DNA of 64,000 bases from Syntrophaceae bacterium UBA6109 (GTDB taxonomy: Bacteria > Desulfobacterota > Syntrophia > Syntrophales > UBA6109): positions 1 to 64,000 of the forward strand of contig DIWJ01000084.1 in NCBI GenBank assembly GCA_002428445.1, written 5' to 3'. The notes beneath the pieces were generated by a model. That model did no database searches. It was not told the DNA's origin and was given only the letters and a program-made list of their open reading frames with translations. Positions 1-8,253 of this stretch are shown here, piece after piece. Each line of letters opens with the position of its first letter. Within the stretch, counting starts at the first letter, position 1. The translations under genes were made by a program, and so were the position numbers.

Positions 1-258
1 CCGTTTTTCAACGGCCTGTTAGAGCCGGTCCAGTTTCCTGCGCTGGGACTTTGGCATTATGAGGATCGAGATAGCGTGGGGCAGGATGAGGCAGAAGAGA
101 ATGCGGCAGACTTGGATATCTTTTTTATGCAGATTTCCCCCACGCCACATTCTCTCTCTCCAAAGCTGGCAAGGTTCCCTTCATCCGATGGAGAATACCG
201 CCTCTTCCTATCCGTTCATGGTTCGACCCGGGCGCTCTCGCCAGTTGGTTTCTTTTGA
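1..258 (+). CDS. 3' end of an unidentified protein (partial at window edge)
   Basis: Frame 1 is open from the first base to a TGA at 256-258, giving about 85 residues that run in from outside the window. The first part is acidic (DEAEENAADLD near residues 34-44) and the tail is low in recognisable features. I do not recognise a family. It could be the C-terminus of a real gene or a chance open frame; the absence of a stop in the first 255 bases is the only support. It ends just before the convergent secreted-protein gene at 269-607. Confidence 0.3.
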   Translation, partial: PFFNGLLEPVQFPALGLWHYEDRDSVGQDEAEENAADLDIFFMQISPTPHSLSPKLARFPSSDGEYRLFLSVHGSTRALSPVGFF

Positions 259-268
259 TTCGAAAAAC

Positions 269-607
269 TTATTTCTTCTCAGGTGTACCGTATCCTGAAC
301 CGTCTTTGGGGCCAACGCCCATGTTGCCGGTTCCATCTCCCGGTCCATATGCCTTGCCGTCCCTCTTTATGGAGCCAGTTGCTTCCGGATTGCCCATATG
401 GGCTCCGTCATGAAGACGCTGTTGGTTTTTTGTCTGATGCGTGCTCTGCGTTCGATCCATATTACGTGACGGGATCCCCATGCTCTGTCCGGCACCTCCG
501 CCCCTGCCACTCCCGCTTGCCGGACCTTTGGCCATTGCGGCTCCGGGCAGGATCAGTGTCAGGACCGCAGCTGCTACGATCAATTTTTTTGCGGTATGCT
601 TTTTCAT
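269..607 (-). CDS. Small secreted Gly-rich protein of unknown function
   Basis: This 112-residue protein begins with a clear Sec signal peptide: MKKHTAKK, then a hydrophobic stretch ending in GAAMA, with likely cleavage after AMA-K. The mature part is short, polar and rich in Gly, Ser, Asn and Asp, with repeated GDGTG- and GDGSG-like pieces and no cysteine. It looks like a disordered periplasmic or secreted polypeptide. A purine-rich Shine-Dalgarno (AAAGGAGAAACGAA) precedes the ATG. No family is recognised; the role is unknown. Confidence 0.7.
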   Translation of the reverse strand: MKKHTAKKLIVAAAVLTLILPGAAMAKGPASGSGRGGGAGQSMGIPSRNMDRTQSTHQTKNQQRLHDGAHMGNPEATGSIKRDGKAYGPGDGTGNMGVGPKDGSGYGTPEKK

Positions 608-849
608 GTTTCGTTTCTCCTTTGAATTTTCGGTACTTGTGTTCGTAATTCGGCTGCGAGCGACAGCCCTCTTACAGATTATTTGACAAATGATAACTTC
701 TTAACGCTTTCAACGTTGTTAAGTTACAGGGTTTGTAAATTTGTATGATTCCCCGAATTGAGTGAAACGAGCATTGTCTGTCGCTTGAAGGCAGGGGACA
801 TCGTCCTTTGGTGCTGGGGGCCGGGGAAACGCACTAACTGAGCCAACCG

Positions 850-2493
850 CTACATTTCCCTTTTCGACGCCCTGCCTCCCCGTTCATTTGTGGCGGCGCT
901 CCTGTCGATGGAAAGAACCCCATTGACAAAGAGATACTCCACACCTGTTGAATACTGGTGAGGTTTTTTATAGGTTGCGTGGTCCCCGAGCTTTTGCAGA
1001 TCGATCACTGCGATATCGGCAAAATACCCTACGTCCAGCTTCCCTCTTTTTGTCATCCGGAACTTTTCAGCGGGCAGCGAGGTCATGGCCCTGATGACAG
1101 CGGACAGATCCATGACCTTTTCATCCATTGCGAACGTCTTGATCATCTTCGGGTATGCGCCGTAGCACCTCGGATGCGGTTTCCCGACATCCTTGATGGT
1201 TGTCCACCCGTCCGAAATGACGAAAACAAAATCATTATTTCTCAGAAATTCCTTTACGTTCCGCATGTCTTGGTCGTTCATGATGGCCTGAGGAGCGTCG
1301 TTTGAGCAAACGATATCCACATACATATCAGAGGGTGTTTTCCCCTCCATGTCGGCAACCTCCTTCAGGGTCTTTCCTTCATAATGCGGTCGCTGCGGGT
1401 AGCTGATGATCATCGTTTTCTCCGGGCCAAGGTATGTAAATGTTTCTTCAACGGCCTTCTTAAGCTCGGCGCGGCCTCTTGCGTTTTTGTACTCCTCCTT
1501 GATGCCCTTATCCGTCTTATACTTGGCAGGGGTGAGCATGGTCAGCCAAGTGCTGCCGGCATCGTAGGGGTAGGCATCGGCGGTTATGTCGACTCCTTCC
1601 GCCCGTGCCTTGGCGATCAGTTCGATCATCGGCAGTGCCGTCATGTCATAAATGGGTTGGTTGATCTGAATGTGGGAGATTTGAACCGGGACCTTTGCTT
1701 TCTTGCCGATCTCTATCGCTTCTTTCAGCGCTTCGATGACCCCGATCCGCCCGTCCTGGTATACGGTCCCTGTCAGATCACGGATATGAGTGACATAGAC
1801 GCCGTTATATTTTTTGACGACTTTGGCAAGCGCAATCAGTTCTTCCGTTTCCGTGAGCGAACCCGGCGCATATTCCAGGCCGCATGACATGCCGACAGCG
1901 CCCGCTTCCATTTCTTCGGCGATCCTTTTCTTCATGGCCTCCAGCTTGTCCGGGGTCAGCTTCTGCGGCTGATGATCGCCGAAGAGTTCCTGCCTGATCA
2001 CCCCGTGCGGAGCCAGGTGGTAGACGTTGCTGCCGAATCTCACTTTGGTAAGAATGTCATGAAACTCGTCGATCCTGGCATAGCCGAGCCCGCAGTTCCC
2101 CGTTACAACGGTCGTGACACCCTGGAAGGCATAGTTGTGATTTCCGGTAAGGCTGGATATCTTGGAAGCGGCGTCGGCTCTCTCCTTCCCAAAGATCTTG
2201 AACGTGATGTCTGCATGATTATGAACGTCAATAAAGCCCGGCGTCACGATCAGACCTGAGGCGTCGATCGTCTTTGCCGCGTTCCCCAGATTGCTGCCGA
2301 TGGCGACAATCCTGTCACCCCGGATACCGATATCGGCGATGTGCGGCCGGGCCAGTGTTCCGTCGTAAACCGCCCCGTTCCGGATGACCGTATCGTAGCC
2401 GCTGTTGTCCGCGCCGTACGAGACAAGGGGACCTACCAGACAAGCAGTGCTCGTGATCACTGCGCCTTTAAGGAAATCCCGTCGCGTAATCAT
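850..2493 (-). CDS. Tat-exported D-aminoacylase-like amidohydrolase
   Basis: This 547-residue protein belongs to the N-acyl-D-amino-acid deacylase branch of the amidohydrolase superfamily. The N-terminus MITRRDFLKG followed by a hydrophobic stretch is a twin-arginine signal, so the enzyme probably acts in the periplasm. Visible metal-site elements are DVHNHAD (HxH), GNCGLG (the zinc Cys of D-aminoacylases), VTHIRD, ISHIQ and ISDGW (catalytic Asp). I chose the ATG at 2493 because GGGAGG sits 7 bases upstream; an upstream in-frame ATG would add 18 residues before the Tat motif. It is the last gene of a minus-strand run with a CoA-transferase and two MFS carriers, so it may trim an N-acylated substrate whose product is imported. 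The substrate cannot be told from sequence. Confidence 0.88.
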   Translation of the reverse strand: MITRRDFLKGAVITSTACLVGPLVSYGADNSGYDTVIRNGAVYDGTLARPHIADIGIRGDRIVAIGSNLGNAAKTIDASGLIVTPGFIDVHNHADITFKIFGKERADAASKISSLTGNHNYAFQGVTTVVTGNCGLGYARIDEFHDILTKVRFGSNVYHLAPHGVIRQELFGDHQPQKLTPDKLEAMKKRIAEEMEAGAVGMSCGLEYAPGSLTETEELIALAKVVKKYNGVYVTHIRDLTGTVYQDGRIGVIEALKEAIEIGKKAKVPVQISHIQINQPIYDMTALPMIELIAKARAEGVDITADAYPYDAGSTWLTMLTPAKYKTDKGIKEEYKNARGRAELKKAVEETFTYLGPEKTMIISYPQRPHYEGKTLKEVADMEGKTPSDMYVDIVCSNDAPQAIMNDQDMRNVKEFLRNNDFVFVISDGWTTIKDVGKPHPRCYGAYPKMIKTFAMDEKVMDLSAVIRAMTSLPAEKFRMTKRGKLDVGYFADIAVIDLQKLGDHATYKKPHQYSTGVEYLFVNGVLSIDRSAATNERGGRASKREM

Positions 2494-2710
2494 AGCGTGT
2501 CCTCCCTTATCTGTGGGCTGGTTCATGTTTTTCTGTTGCATCATCACGGTTCAGAACGTTCAACGGCTCTGTTATGTCTTATTGATTTTATCACTCCTCT
2601 CGACTGAAAAACAGTATGCGAAGCGATGGCACCGACCTTGCCGACTTCGGGAAGAAGAACTCGCTGTCGTCTTTACACCCGCCGTCAAGAAAACCCCTGC
2701 CAATGACATT

Positions 2711-3880
2711 CTATGACTTCATCCGGTAACGCCTCATGAAGAGCAAACCTGAAAATCCGGCACAAAGCAACCCACCTACGGACCAGGTGCCGATGCCCGC
2801 TATCGCCGGGAATAGATAGAGGGTGGCGGCGCCAACCGTCGGGCCGATAAACATCCCCGTCCCCAGCATCGCTTCATGCAGTCCGGCGTTGGAACCCTGC
2901 TTTTCAGGTACATTCATGGAATAGTAGAGGGATGAGTAATAAAGGAGACCGATCGACAAACCAAAACCGACTTCCGTAGCCAGAAGCAGCCAGACCGACT
3001 GCGCCATGAGAAATCCGAAAAAACAAACGATCATCAGAACAAACGCCCCCGCCAGCCACCGGAAACGGCAATGCCATCCCGTCCATCGCCAAAAGGCCGC
3101 GAAGGCTGCCAGCCTGGCGAACATCCACAGGGAACAGACAATGCCCGCCATGCCCGTTGACAGGGACAGCCTTTCCGCGATGTATGGGATCAGCGGGATG
3201 ATCGTATTAATGGCCACATAAGAAAAGGGGTTGGCGAACCAAGCCATCCGAAGGAACCGGCCGGCGTCCGCCGGACGGGCCGCCGAAGTCACACGCGCAT
3301 CAAGGCATTGACGATCATTTTCTTCTTTCAACCGTCTTGCGGCACACGGCACTAAGGAAATCTGGACGATCGTCAGCCCGAGAGGGAGCCAGAACAGGCT
3401 TGCCATTCCCAATTTCTCGAGAAGGATGCCCGCCGTAAAGTATCCCACCGCAGTGCCGGCAGCCCAGGTTACGTTATAGATGCCGACCATTTTCGAAAGC
3501 GATGCGCCTGCCCGGTCACTGATCAGCGCTTCAATGGCCGGCCAAATGAAACAAACCCCCAACGTCCACAGACAATACGTCAGGACCTGTGCAGTTGGGG
3601 CAGGGAAGAGCAGGCCCGCGGACAGGGCAAGGATCACGCCTGCGGAACCAAGATAGATGCCCCTGATGCACCCGTAGCGATCTGCATACTTGCCGCCACG
3701 CCAGGACGCGATGATATAGACAAAGCCGCCGAGGGCCGCCGTCAGCAGATTCTCCACTTCATCGAATCCGAATGTGCGCCGCAGGTAAAAAAAGAGGAAA
3801 TTGGAATAGTAAACGGAGGCGTAACAATTTATCAATTCAATGAGATATAATAAAATCTTCGACGGACTGATCATCAGCAC
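2711..3880 (-). CDS. MFS transporter
   Basis: A 389-residue, strongly hydrophobic protein with about 12 predicted membrane segments. The RGGKYADRYG motif in the loop after segment 2 is the major facilitator signature A (GxxxDRxGR type). It lies 66 bases downstream of another MFS gene (3947-5215) and upstream of the exported amidohydrolase, all on the minus strand, which suggests co-transcription. The two carriers are clearly different in sequence. The direction of transport and the substrate are unknown; an organic acid or amino-acid derivative is an inference from the neighbours. Confidence 0.85.
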   Translation of the reverse strand: MLMISPSKILLYLIELINCYASVYYSNFLFFYLRRTFGFDEVENLLTAALGGFVYIIASWRGGKYADRYGCIRGIYLGSAGVILALSAGLLFPAPTAQVLTYCLWTLGVCFIWPAIEALISDRAGASLSKMVGIYNVTWAAGTAVGYFTAGILLEKLGMASLFWLPLGLTIVQISLVPCAARRLKEENDRQCLDARVTSAARPADAGRFLRMAWFANPFSYVAINTIIPLIPYIAERLSLSTGMAGIVCSLWMFARLAAFAAFWRWTGWHCRFRWLAGAFVLMIVCFFGFLMAQSVWLLLATEVGFGLSIGLLYYSSLYYSMNVPEKQGSNAGLHEAMLGTGMFIGPTVGAATLYLFPAIAGIGTWSVGGLLCAGFSGLLFMRRYRMKS

Positions 3881-3946
3881 CTTTTAAGAATGAATATTGG
3901 GACAGGTTACAGCCGCCCCGCTGTCAATGAGGTGGCCGCTAAACTC

Positions 3947-5215
3947 CTACCTCTGTACAAAGGGAACTTTCATGAAAACAATCAAGAGGAAAGCTGCTAT
4001 CACTGAAATTCCCCCTGCCGCGAATCCGATGGAATAGGTTTGGGTCAGGTTGAAGATCTCTCCGGCTAGCAGAGGGCCAATGGCTCCCCCGATCTGGCCG
4101 GATAGGATCAGAACTCCGAATATTTCTCCTATGGAGGAGAGTCCAAAAATATTCGCCGTTACCAGGGGCAGTTGAGGTCCGGTTCCTCCATAGCCCAAAC
4201 CAAAAAGCATTGAAAAGACATAAAGGGAGGTAGTGCTTCGGGAATTGATCAAGGCGAAGATACAGATCGCTTGAAGCAAAAGGTTTGTCACCAGAACTTT
4301 TTCCGGGCCGATGCGGTCGGACAAAAAACCCATCAGGGACTTGCCCAGGATTCCGCCGACGCCGACAAAACTGACCGCCATGGCTGCGCTTGTTGCGGAA
4401 AGGCCGATGTCAGTTCCATAGGCGGCCAGATGAACCGCAATCATGTAAAATCCGATGCACCACAGGAGGTAGGCGGTAAAAATCATCCAGAATATCCGCG
4501 TTCTTAAAGCCTGCGATAGATTCCAGTCTTTGACGAGAACGATTTCGGGGGAAAAGGTTTTTGCAGGATTCGTTCTGACTTTTTCCTCGTTAGACCCCTG
4601 AGGAACTTGCCCTGTATGCCGAGGGTCACGCCGGAGAAAGAACGTCGATCCGATGATAACTCCTCCTGTGATCAGGCCCAGAATGGTAAGCGCTCCCCTG
4701 CACCCCAGGGCGGCAATGAGCCGACTGGACAGGAAGGGCCCGACCATCATTCCCACGCCAATACCCGCAGACATGATCCCTACCGCCACACCTCGGGAAG
4801 CTGAAAACCATCGAGAGACGCTAACCACCAACGGACCGTATCCGGCGCTCACCCCCATCCCCGTCATGACCCCATAGCACAGATAGAGTTGCCACAGGTT
4901 TTGGATCGCGGCACTCAAGAGGAGTCCTCCCGCCATGACCGCCCCGCCCAAGCCTACCACCAAACGCGGGCCAAAGCGGTCAGCGAGTTTCCCGGTAAAG
5001 ATGGAGCCCACTCCAAAAATCAATATGCTCAAAGAAAAAATCCCGGAAGTGCTTGCGCGGTCCCATCCGAATTCTCTGGTCAAAGGGACAAGAAAGACGC
5101 CAAAGGAGAATTGGCTGCCCCAGGAAGTCATCAGGATTAAGAATCCTGCGCCTACAATGAACCATCGGTTGAAAGACATGGAAAGTACCTTCTCTTGAGT
5201 TTCTTCATTGGACAA
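3947..5215 (-). CDS. MFS transporter, OFA/monocarboxylate-like
   Basis: A 422-residue protein with about 12 membrane segments and the MFS signature GKLADRFGPR after segment 2. The overall pattern (N-terminal FSFGVFLVPL, LSDRIGPEK in the middle loop) is typical of the oxalate/formate-antiporter and monocarboxylate-porter branch. Its ATG lies inside the end of the upstream CoA-transferase gene (11-base overlap), so the two are probably translationally coupled. That pairing suggests uptake of a carboxylic acid which the CoA-transferase then activates. A related carrier is encoded at 16403-17635. Confidence 0.87.
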   Translation of the reverse strand: MSNEETQEKVLSMSFNRWFIVGAGFLILMTSWGSQFSFGVFLVPLTREFGWDRASTSGIFSLSILIFGVGSIFTGKLADRFGPRLVVGLGGAVMAGGLLLSAAIQNLWQLYLCYGVMTGMGVSAGYGPLVVSVSRWFSASRGVAVGIMSAGIGVGMMVGPFLSSRLIAALGCRGALTILGLITGGVIIGSTFFLRRDPRHTGQVPQGSNEEKVRTNPAKTFSPEIVLVKDWNLSQALRTRIFWMIFTAYLLWCIGFYMIAVHLAAYGTDIGLSATSAAMAVSFVGVGGILGKSLMGFLSDRIGPEKVLVTNLLLQAICIFALINSRSTTSLYVFSMLFGLGYGGTGPQLPLVTANIFGLSSIGEIFGVLILSGQIGGAIGPLLAGEIFNLTQTYSIGFAAGGISVIAAFLLIVFMKVPFVQR

Positions 5216-6419
5216 TCTTCTTTTCCTTCATATCCGCGATCTCTTCGGGTGTAAACCCCAACCCGGCCAGAAACTCCGCCGTATGCTCGCCCAGCTCCGG
5301 CGCACGGCACTTGACTACGGCCGGGGTTTTGGACAGTTTGATGGGATTGTTCACTACCTTGATTGTCCCATGGCCGGCGACATCCATTTCACCGAAAAAG
5401 TCGTTGGCAATAGCCTGCTCGTCCCGGGTCACCTCCAGCGGCGTGACAACCGGCGACCACACGATCTTGAACCTGGCGAGATGTTCCCGCCACTCGTCGT
5501 AGGTTCTGCCCCTGAAGATCTCCTCGATGATCTTGATGAGTTCTACGCAGTTCTTCTGCCTCGCATCGAAGTCGACAAACCTGGGATCTTTCTCCAATTC
5601 CGGCCGCTCGACGGCCCGGCAGAATTCCGGCCAGTAAGTCTGCGCGTTGGTCATACCCAGCATGACCCAACGGTTGTCCTTGGTAGGATAGTGGTTGCGG
5701 ATGGGATTGGAGAGCGATCTGCGCTGGGGTCGCGGGGCGTCCTTTCCAGTCACCAGACATCCTGCGATATCGAAGCCCAGAACCCAGGCGGCGGTGTTGT
5801 ACAGGGACACCTCCACCTGCTGGCCGATCCCGGTGCGCTCCCGGGTGAAGAGCGCCGTCATGACTCCCGCCAGCAAGCCCAGCGAACTGATGCTATCGCC
5901 GTACCCGGGGCGGGAGATGTTCGGCGCCGTATCCGAATCGTGCATCATTTCCATGACGCCGCTCCTGGCCCAGAAGGCCACCGTGTCGAATCCGCCCGTG
6001 TTCTTCTCCGGTCCCTTCGGACCGTAGCCCGTCAGGTTTGCATAGATGATCCTGGGATTGCGGGCCGATATGGCTTCGTAAGTCAGATTGAACTTCTCCA
6101 TCTCGTAGGGACGCAGATTGTTCAGAAACACGTCGGCTTTCGCGCAGAGCTTATGGATGATCTCCTGTCCTTCCCGGCTCGCCAGGTTGACGCATATGCT
6201 TTTCTTGTTCCGGTCCACGTGCTCCCAGAGGTAGTTGACCTCGTCGTGCTGCATCCATGCCCCGATGCTTTGACTCGTGTACCGCTGCATGTCGCCTTTG
6301 CCCGGTGCTTCCACATGAATAACGTCAGCTCCCCAGCTTCCCATCAGCGAACCCGCAATCGGCACGGCCACCGCCACCCCGATTTCCACGACTTTGATTC
6401 CTTCCAATGCCTGTTTCAT
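5205..6419 (-). CDS. CaiB/BaiF family CoA-transferase
   Basis: A 404-residue class III CoA-transferase or racemase. Members move CoA between carboxylic acids, or epimerise 2-methylacyl-CoA. Visible landmarks are the N-terminal VVEIG, GADVIHVEAP, NKKSICVNL, NLRPYEMEKF, and a GDS motif near residue 180 whose Asp corresponds to the catalytic Asp of formyl-CoA transferase. The ATG at 6419 has GGGAGGAG about 8 bases upstream; a longer reading from 6551 would add 44 unlikely residues. It is the first gene of the operon with two MFS carriers and the Tat amidohydrolase, so it probably activates the imported acid. Whether it is a transferase or a racemase cannot be decided here. Confidence 0.9.
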   Translation of the reverse strand: MKQALEGIKVVEIGVAVAVPIAGSLMGSWGADVIHVEAPGKGDMQRYTSQSIGAWMQHDEVNYLWEHVDRNKKSICVNLASREGQEIIHKLCAKADVFLNNLRPYEMEKFNLTYEAISARNPRIIYANLTGYGPKGPEKNTGGFDTVAFWARSGVMEMMHDSDTAPNISRPGYGDSISSLGLLAGVMTALFTRERTGIGQQVEVSLYNTAAWVLGFDIAGCLVTGKDAPRPQRRSLSNPIRNHYPTKDNRWVMLGMTNAQTYWPEFCRAVERPELEKDPRFVDFDARQKNCVELIKIIEEIFRGRTYDEWREHLARFKIVWSPVVTPLEVTRDEQAIANDFFGEMDVAGHGTIKVVNNPIKLSKTPAVVKCRAPELGEHTAEFLAGLGFTPEEIADMKEKKIVQ

Positions 6420-6571
6420 AGGATGTTCTCCTCCCTGCAACCCGCGCAAACAACGCTGCGCTGATGTCAGTTTCTTGCCGGATGGAACCCGTTCATCCGG
6501 CGGCCCGGACATGGATCCTTTCCGTCTGCCCGCACGCGAACGTGCATACAATCATATTGATGCGGTGTCAA

Positions 6572-6618
6572 AACAATCCGGGGTTTCGTTTGTTGATGAC
6601 GAATTCCCCTGAGTTGTT
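6572..6618 (-). terminator. Palindromic repeat copy A, terminator-like
   Basis: Imperfect hairpin: AACAA...GGGG.TTCGT, loop, ACGAA.TCCCC...TTGTT. It lies 74 bases downstream of the minus-strand barrel gene ending at 6692. On the minus strand the stem is followed by TTTT. It is the most degenerate of four related copies (7480, 9902, 12344). Confidence 0.6.
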
Positions 6619-6691
6619 TCTTGGCTGAGGGGTGAATTCCGAGGAGTCTAAAGCCGGCAGAAGGTTGCAGTCTGGCATGGGTCCCGGCAAA

Positions 6692-7261
6692 TTAGAAACT
6701 GTGCCGCAATCCAAAGCCCATGGCGTTGGATGCCCCGTGGACGCCGTTAAAGAATCCATAGATCCCGGAGCGGTGGTGGACGCGCCACACAAGGCTCCAT
6801 TGGGGCGCCTGAGGCAGGGAGACGGCGATTTCAACCAGGAGGTAGTTCAATAATTGATTCGTCTTTTCGTGCCGCAAAGCCTCATACTTCGGCGTTTCTG
6901 TTGCCAGAGAAAGTCCTTCCCCGACAGCAAAGCTTGTATTGAGATGCTTATTCCAGGGGAAGGTAAGCCATCGGGCGATGATGACCCCGTTAAGTTCCAT
7001 ATGGCTCTGATCGCCGAAGTGTTTCCCAATCTGCCCTTCCAGTTCAAATTGCATATTCTCCGTAAAACGGCCTATCTCCCTGCTCAACGTCGCAACGAGA
7101 AGCCTATAATCGGCGTCAAACTGAGGTTTGCAGAACATCTCATTAAACTCGTTGTCTGCCTGTACGGCGCCATAGATCGTCGCCGCCCATTTTCTGTCGT
7201 CTCCCCATGCCGAACTTGCCGTGGCGACGACGATGACAACAGCAATGCAGAAAGTCTTCAT
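6692..7261 (-). CDS. Outer-membrane beta-barrel protein, acyloxyacyl-hydrolase-like
   Basis: A 189-residue protein with an N-terminal signal peptide (MKTFCIAVV... ending SSAWG-D), followed by alternating aromatic/polar strands and a C-terminal GFGLRHSF ending in Phe, as expected of a small outer-membrane barrel. Near the C-terminus HHRSGIYG and HGASN recall proteins often annotated as acyloxyacyl hydrolase or PagL-like, but the canonical HxSN triad is not in its usual form, so activity is uncertain. I chose the ATG at 7261 because the signal peptide starts there; the longer frame from 7483 is not protein-like. It stands alone between two palindromic terminators. Confidence 0.7.
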   Translation of the reverse strand: MKTFCIAVVIVVATASSAWGDDRKWAATIYGAVQADNEFNEMFCKPQFDADYRLLVATLSREIGRFTENMQFELEGQIGKHFGDQSHMELNGVIIARWLTFPWNKHLNTSFAVGEGLSLATETPKYEALRHEKTNQLLNYLLVEIAVSLPQAPQWSLVWRVHHRSGIYGFFNGVHGASNAMGFGLRHSF

Positions 7262-7647
7262 GCTGCCCCCTGCCTTCTTGAAAAACCTGCAATTCATAGA
7301 GATTCTGATTCCCCTTTTTCTTGATTGGTAACCGCAGAAACAAGATAATGCAAGCAATTCCGACCTGATGTTTTCAGCCGTATACACTTCCGTTTTTTCC
7401 AGCTGCTGGATCTCTCCGCGAACCCTTGGGAGGACAACGCCGGAGGCTCGCAGGTTCGAGCCCTGATGGGCGCGCCGGGACAATCAGGGGATTCCGCTGT
7501 TCATGGGGGGAACCCCCTGATTGTTTTTTGGCCGAAGGGCGGCTCACGTTATTTCAAGAAGAGATGGAGTTTCCCTGAAATCTTCTCCGGTGAAGGATGG
7601 AGGCTCCGGGTCTTGTACCTTCTGCCCCCTGAAGAATAAAGATCCTT
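7262..7647. other. Intergenic: palindrome copy B and a tRNA-3'-end-like scrap
   Basis: No convincing gene. The stretch holds palindrome copy B (7480-7524). At 7446-7476 a piece reads like the T-arm and acceptor end of a tRNA (GGTTCGAGCCCTGATGGGCG), but no matching 5' acceptor strand, D-arm or anticodon arm is found upstream, so it is not called as a tRNA. A similar scrap flanks copy C. Confidence 0.5.
7480..7524 (-). terminator. Palindromic repeat copy B, terminator-like
   Basis: Stem ACAATCAGGGG.TTCC with its complement ending CCCCCTGATTGT, followed on the plus strand by TTTTTGGCC. It lies 124 bases downstream of the minus-strand lipoprotein gene (ends 7648). T-rich sequence follows on the plus side only; the minus side runs into CCCGGCGC, so it is weaker there as a Rho-independent terminator. 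Confidence 0.6.
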
Positions 7648-8238
7648 TCACCGGGGCATTCCTGGAATGGACATCTTCTTGTACCCTGCGGGCACTTCGA
7701 AAAGGCTGTCCGGCTGGCTGCCGATCTTGACATCACGGTATTCCATGCTCCAGCTTCCGTCCACCGCAGCCGTCCTGACGGGAAAGTTGATGTCCGTCGC
7801 CCACCACTGGTAGATCTGCATGACCTTGTCATCGGCCTTTGCAGTCACTTCATATTTCGTTGCGGGATGACCATCGATGGTCTCGCTGCCCACTTTCTTG
7901 CGGCTCACTTCGCCCTTGACTTTGTCTTCGACCACCTGGGTCTGGGCGGCATCCGCCATCGCCGGCATCTCCATATAGGCTTTCTGGGCCGTCATGATCA
8001 TCCAGGCCTTGTTGAGGTCCTTCCTTACAATGGCGGACGTACCTGCTATTTTCGTATCTGTGCGGAATTTATCCGGCTTCATGTATATCTGCGTTGTGAT
8101 CGTCTGTCCTGCAGATTTGCTCACCATGGTCGCCGAATACTCCTGAGCCATTGGAGCCATTACATCATCTTTGCCGCATCCCAGAACCAAAAATAGCATG
8201 AAAACGGCCACGGCCATGATGATCCATGCTCTTTTCAC
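7648..8238 (-). CDS. DUF4412-type lipoprotein
   Basis: A 196-residue protein with a lipoprotein signal: positively charged MKR, a hydrophobic stretch and a LVLGC lipobox with Cys at about residue 21. The mature part resembles the DUF4412 group, small proteins with a LolA/LppX-like open half-barrel fold: YMKPDKFR, ...KAWMI..QKAYMEM, GHPATKYEV and DSLFEVPAGYKKM are typical pieces. Function is unknown; binding of a hydrophobic ligand in the periplasm is inference from the fold. It starts 15 bases after the stop of the secreted protein gene 8254-9495 and is probably co-transcribed with it. Confidence 0.8.
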   Translation of the reverse strand: MKRAWIIMAVAVFMLFLVLGCGKDDVMAPMAQEYSATMVSKSAGQTITTQIYMKPDKFRTDTKIAGTSAIVRKDLNKAWMIMTAQKAYMEMPAMADAAQTQVVEDKVKGEVSRKKVGSETIDGHPATKYEVTAKADDKVMQIYQWWATDINFPVRTAAVDGSWSMEYRDVKIGSQPDSLFEVPAGYKKMSIPGMPR

Positions 8239-8253
8239 TTGAGCACCTCCTTT

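Noticed and set aside
7400..7476. A complete tRNA gene
   Set aside because: Only a T-arm-like and acceptor-like 3' piece is seen. No D-arm, anticodon stem or pairing 5' acceptor strand could be fitted upstream.
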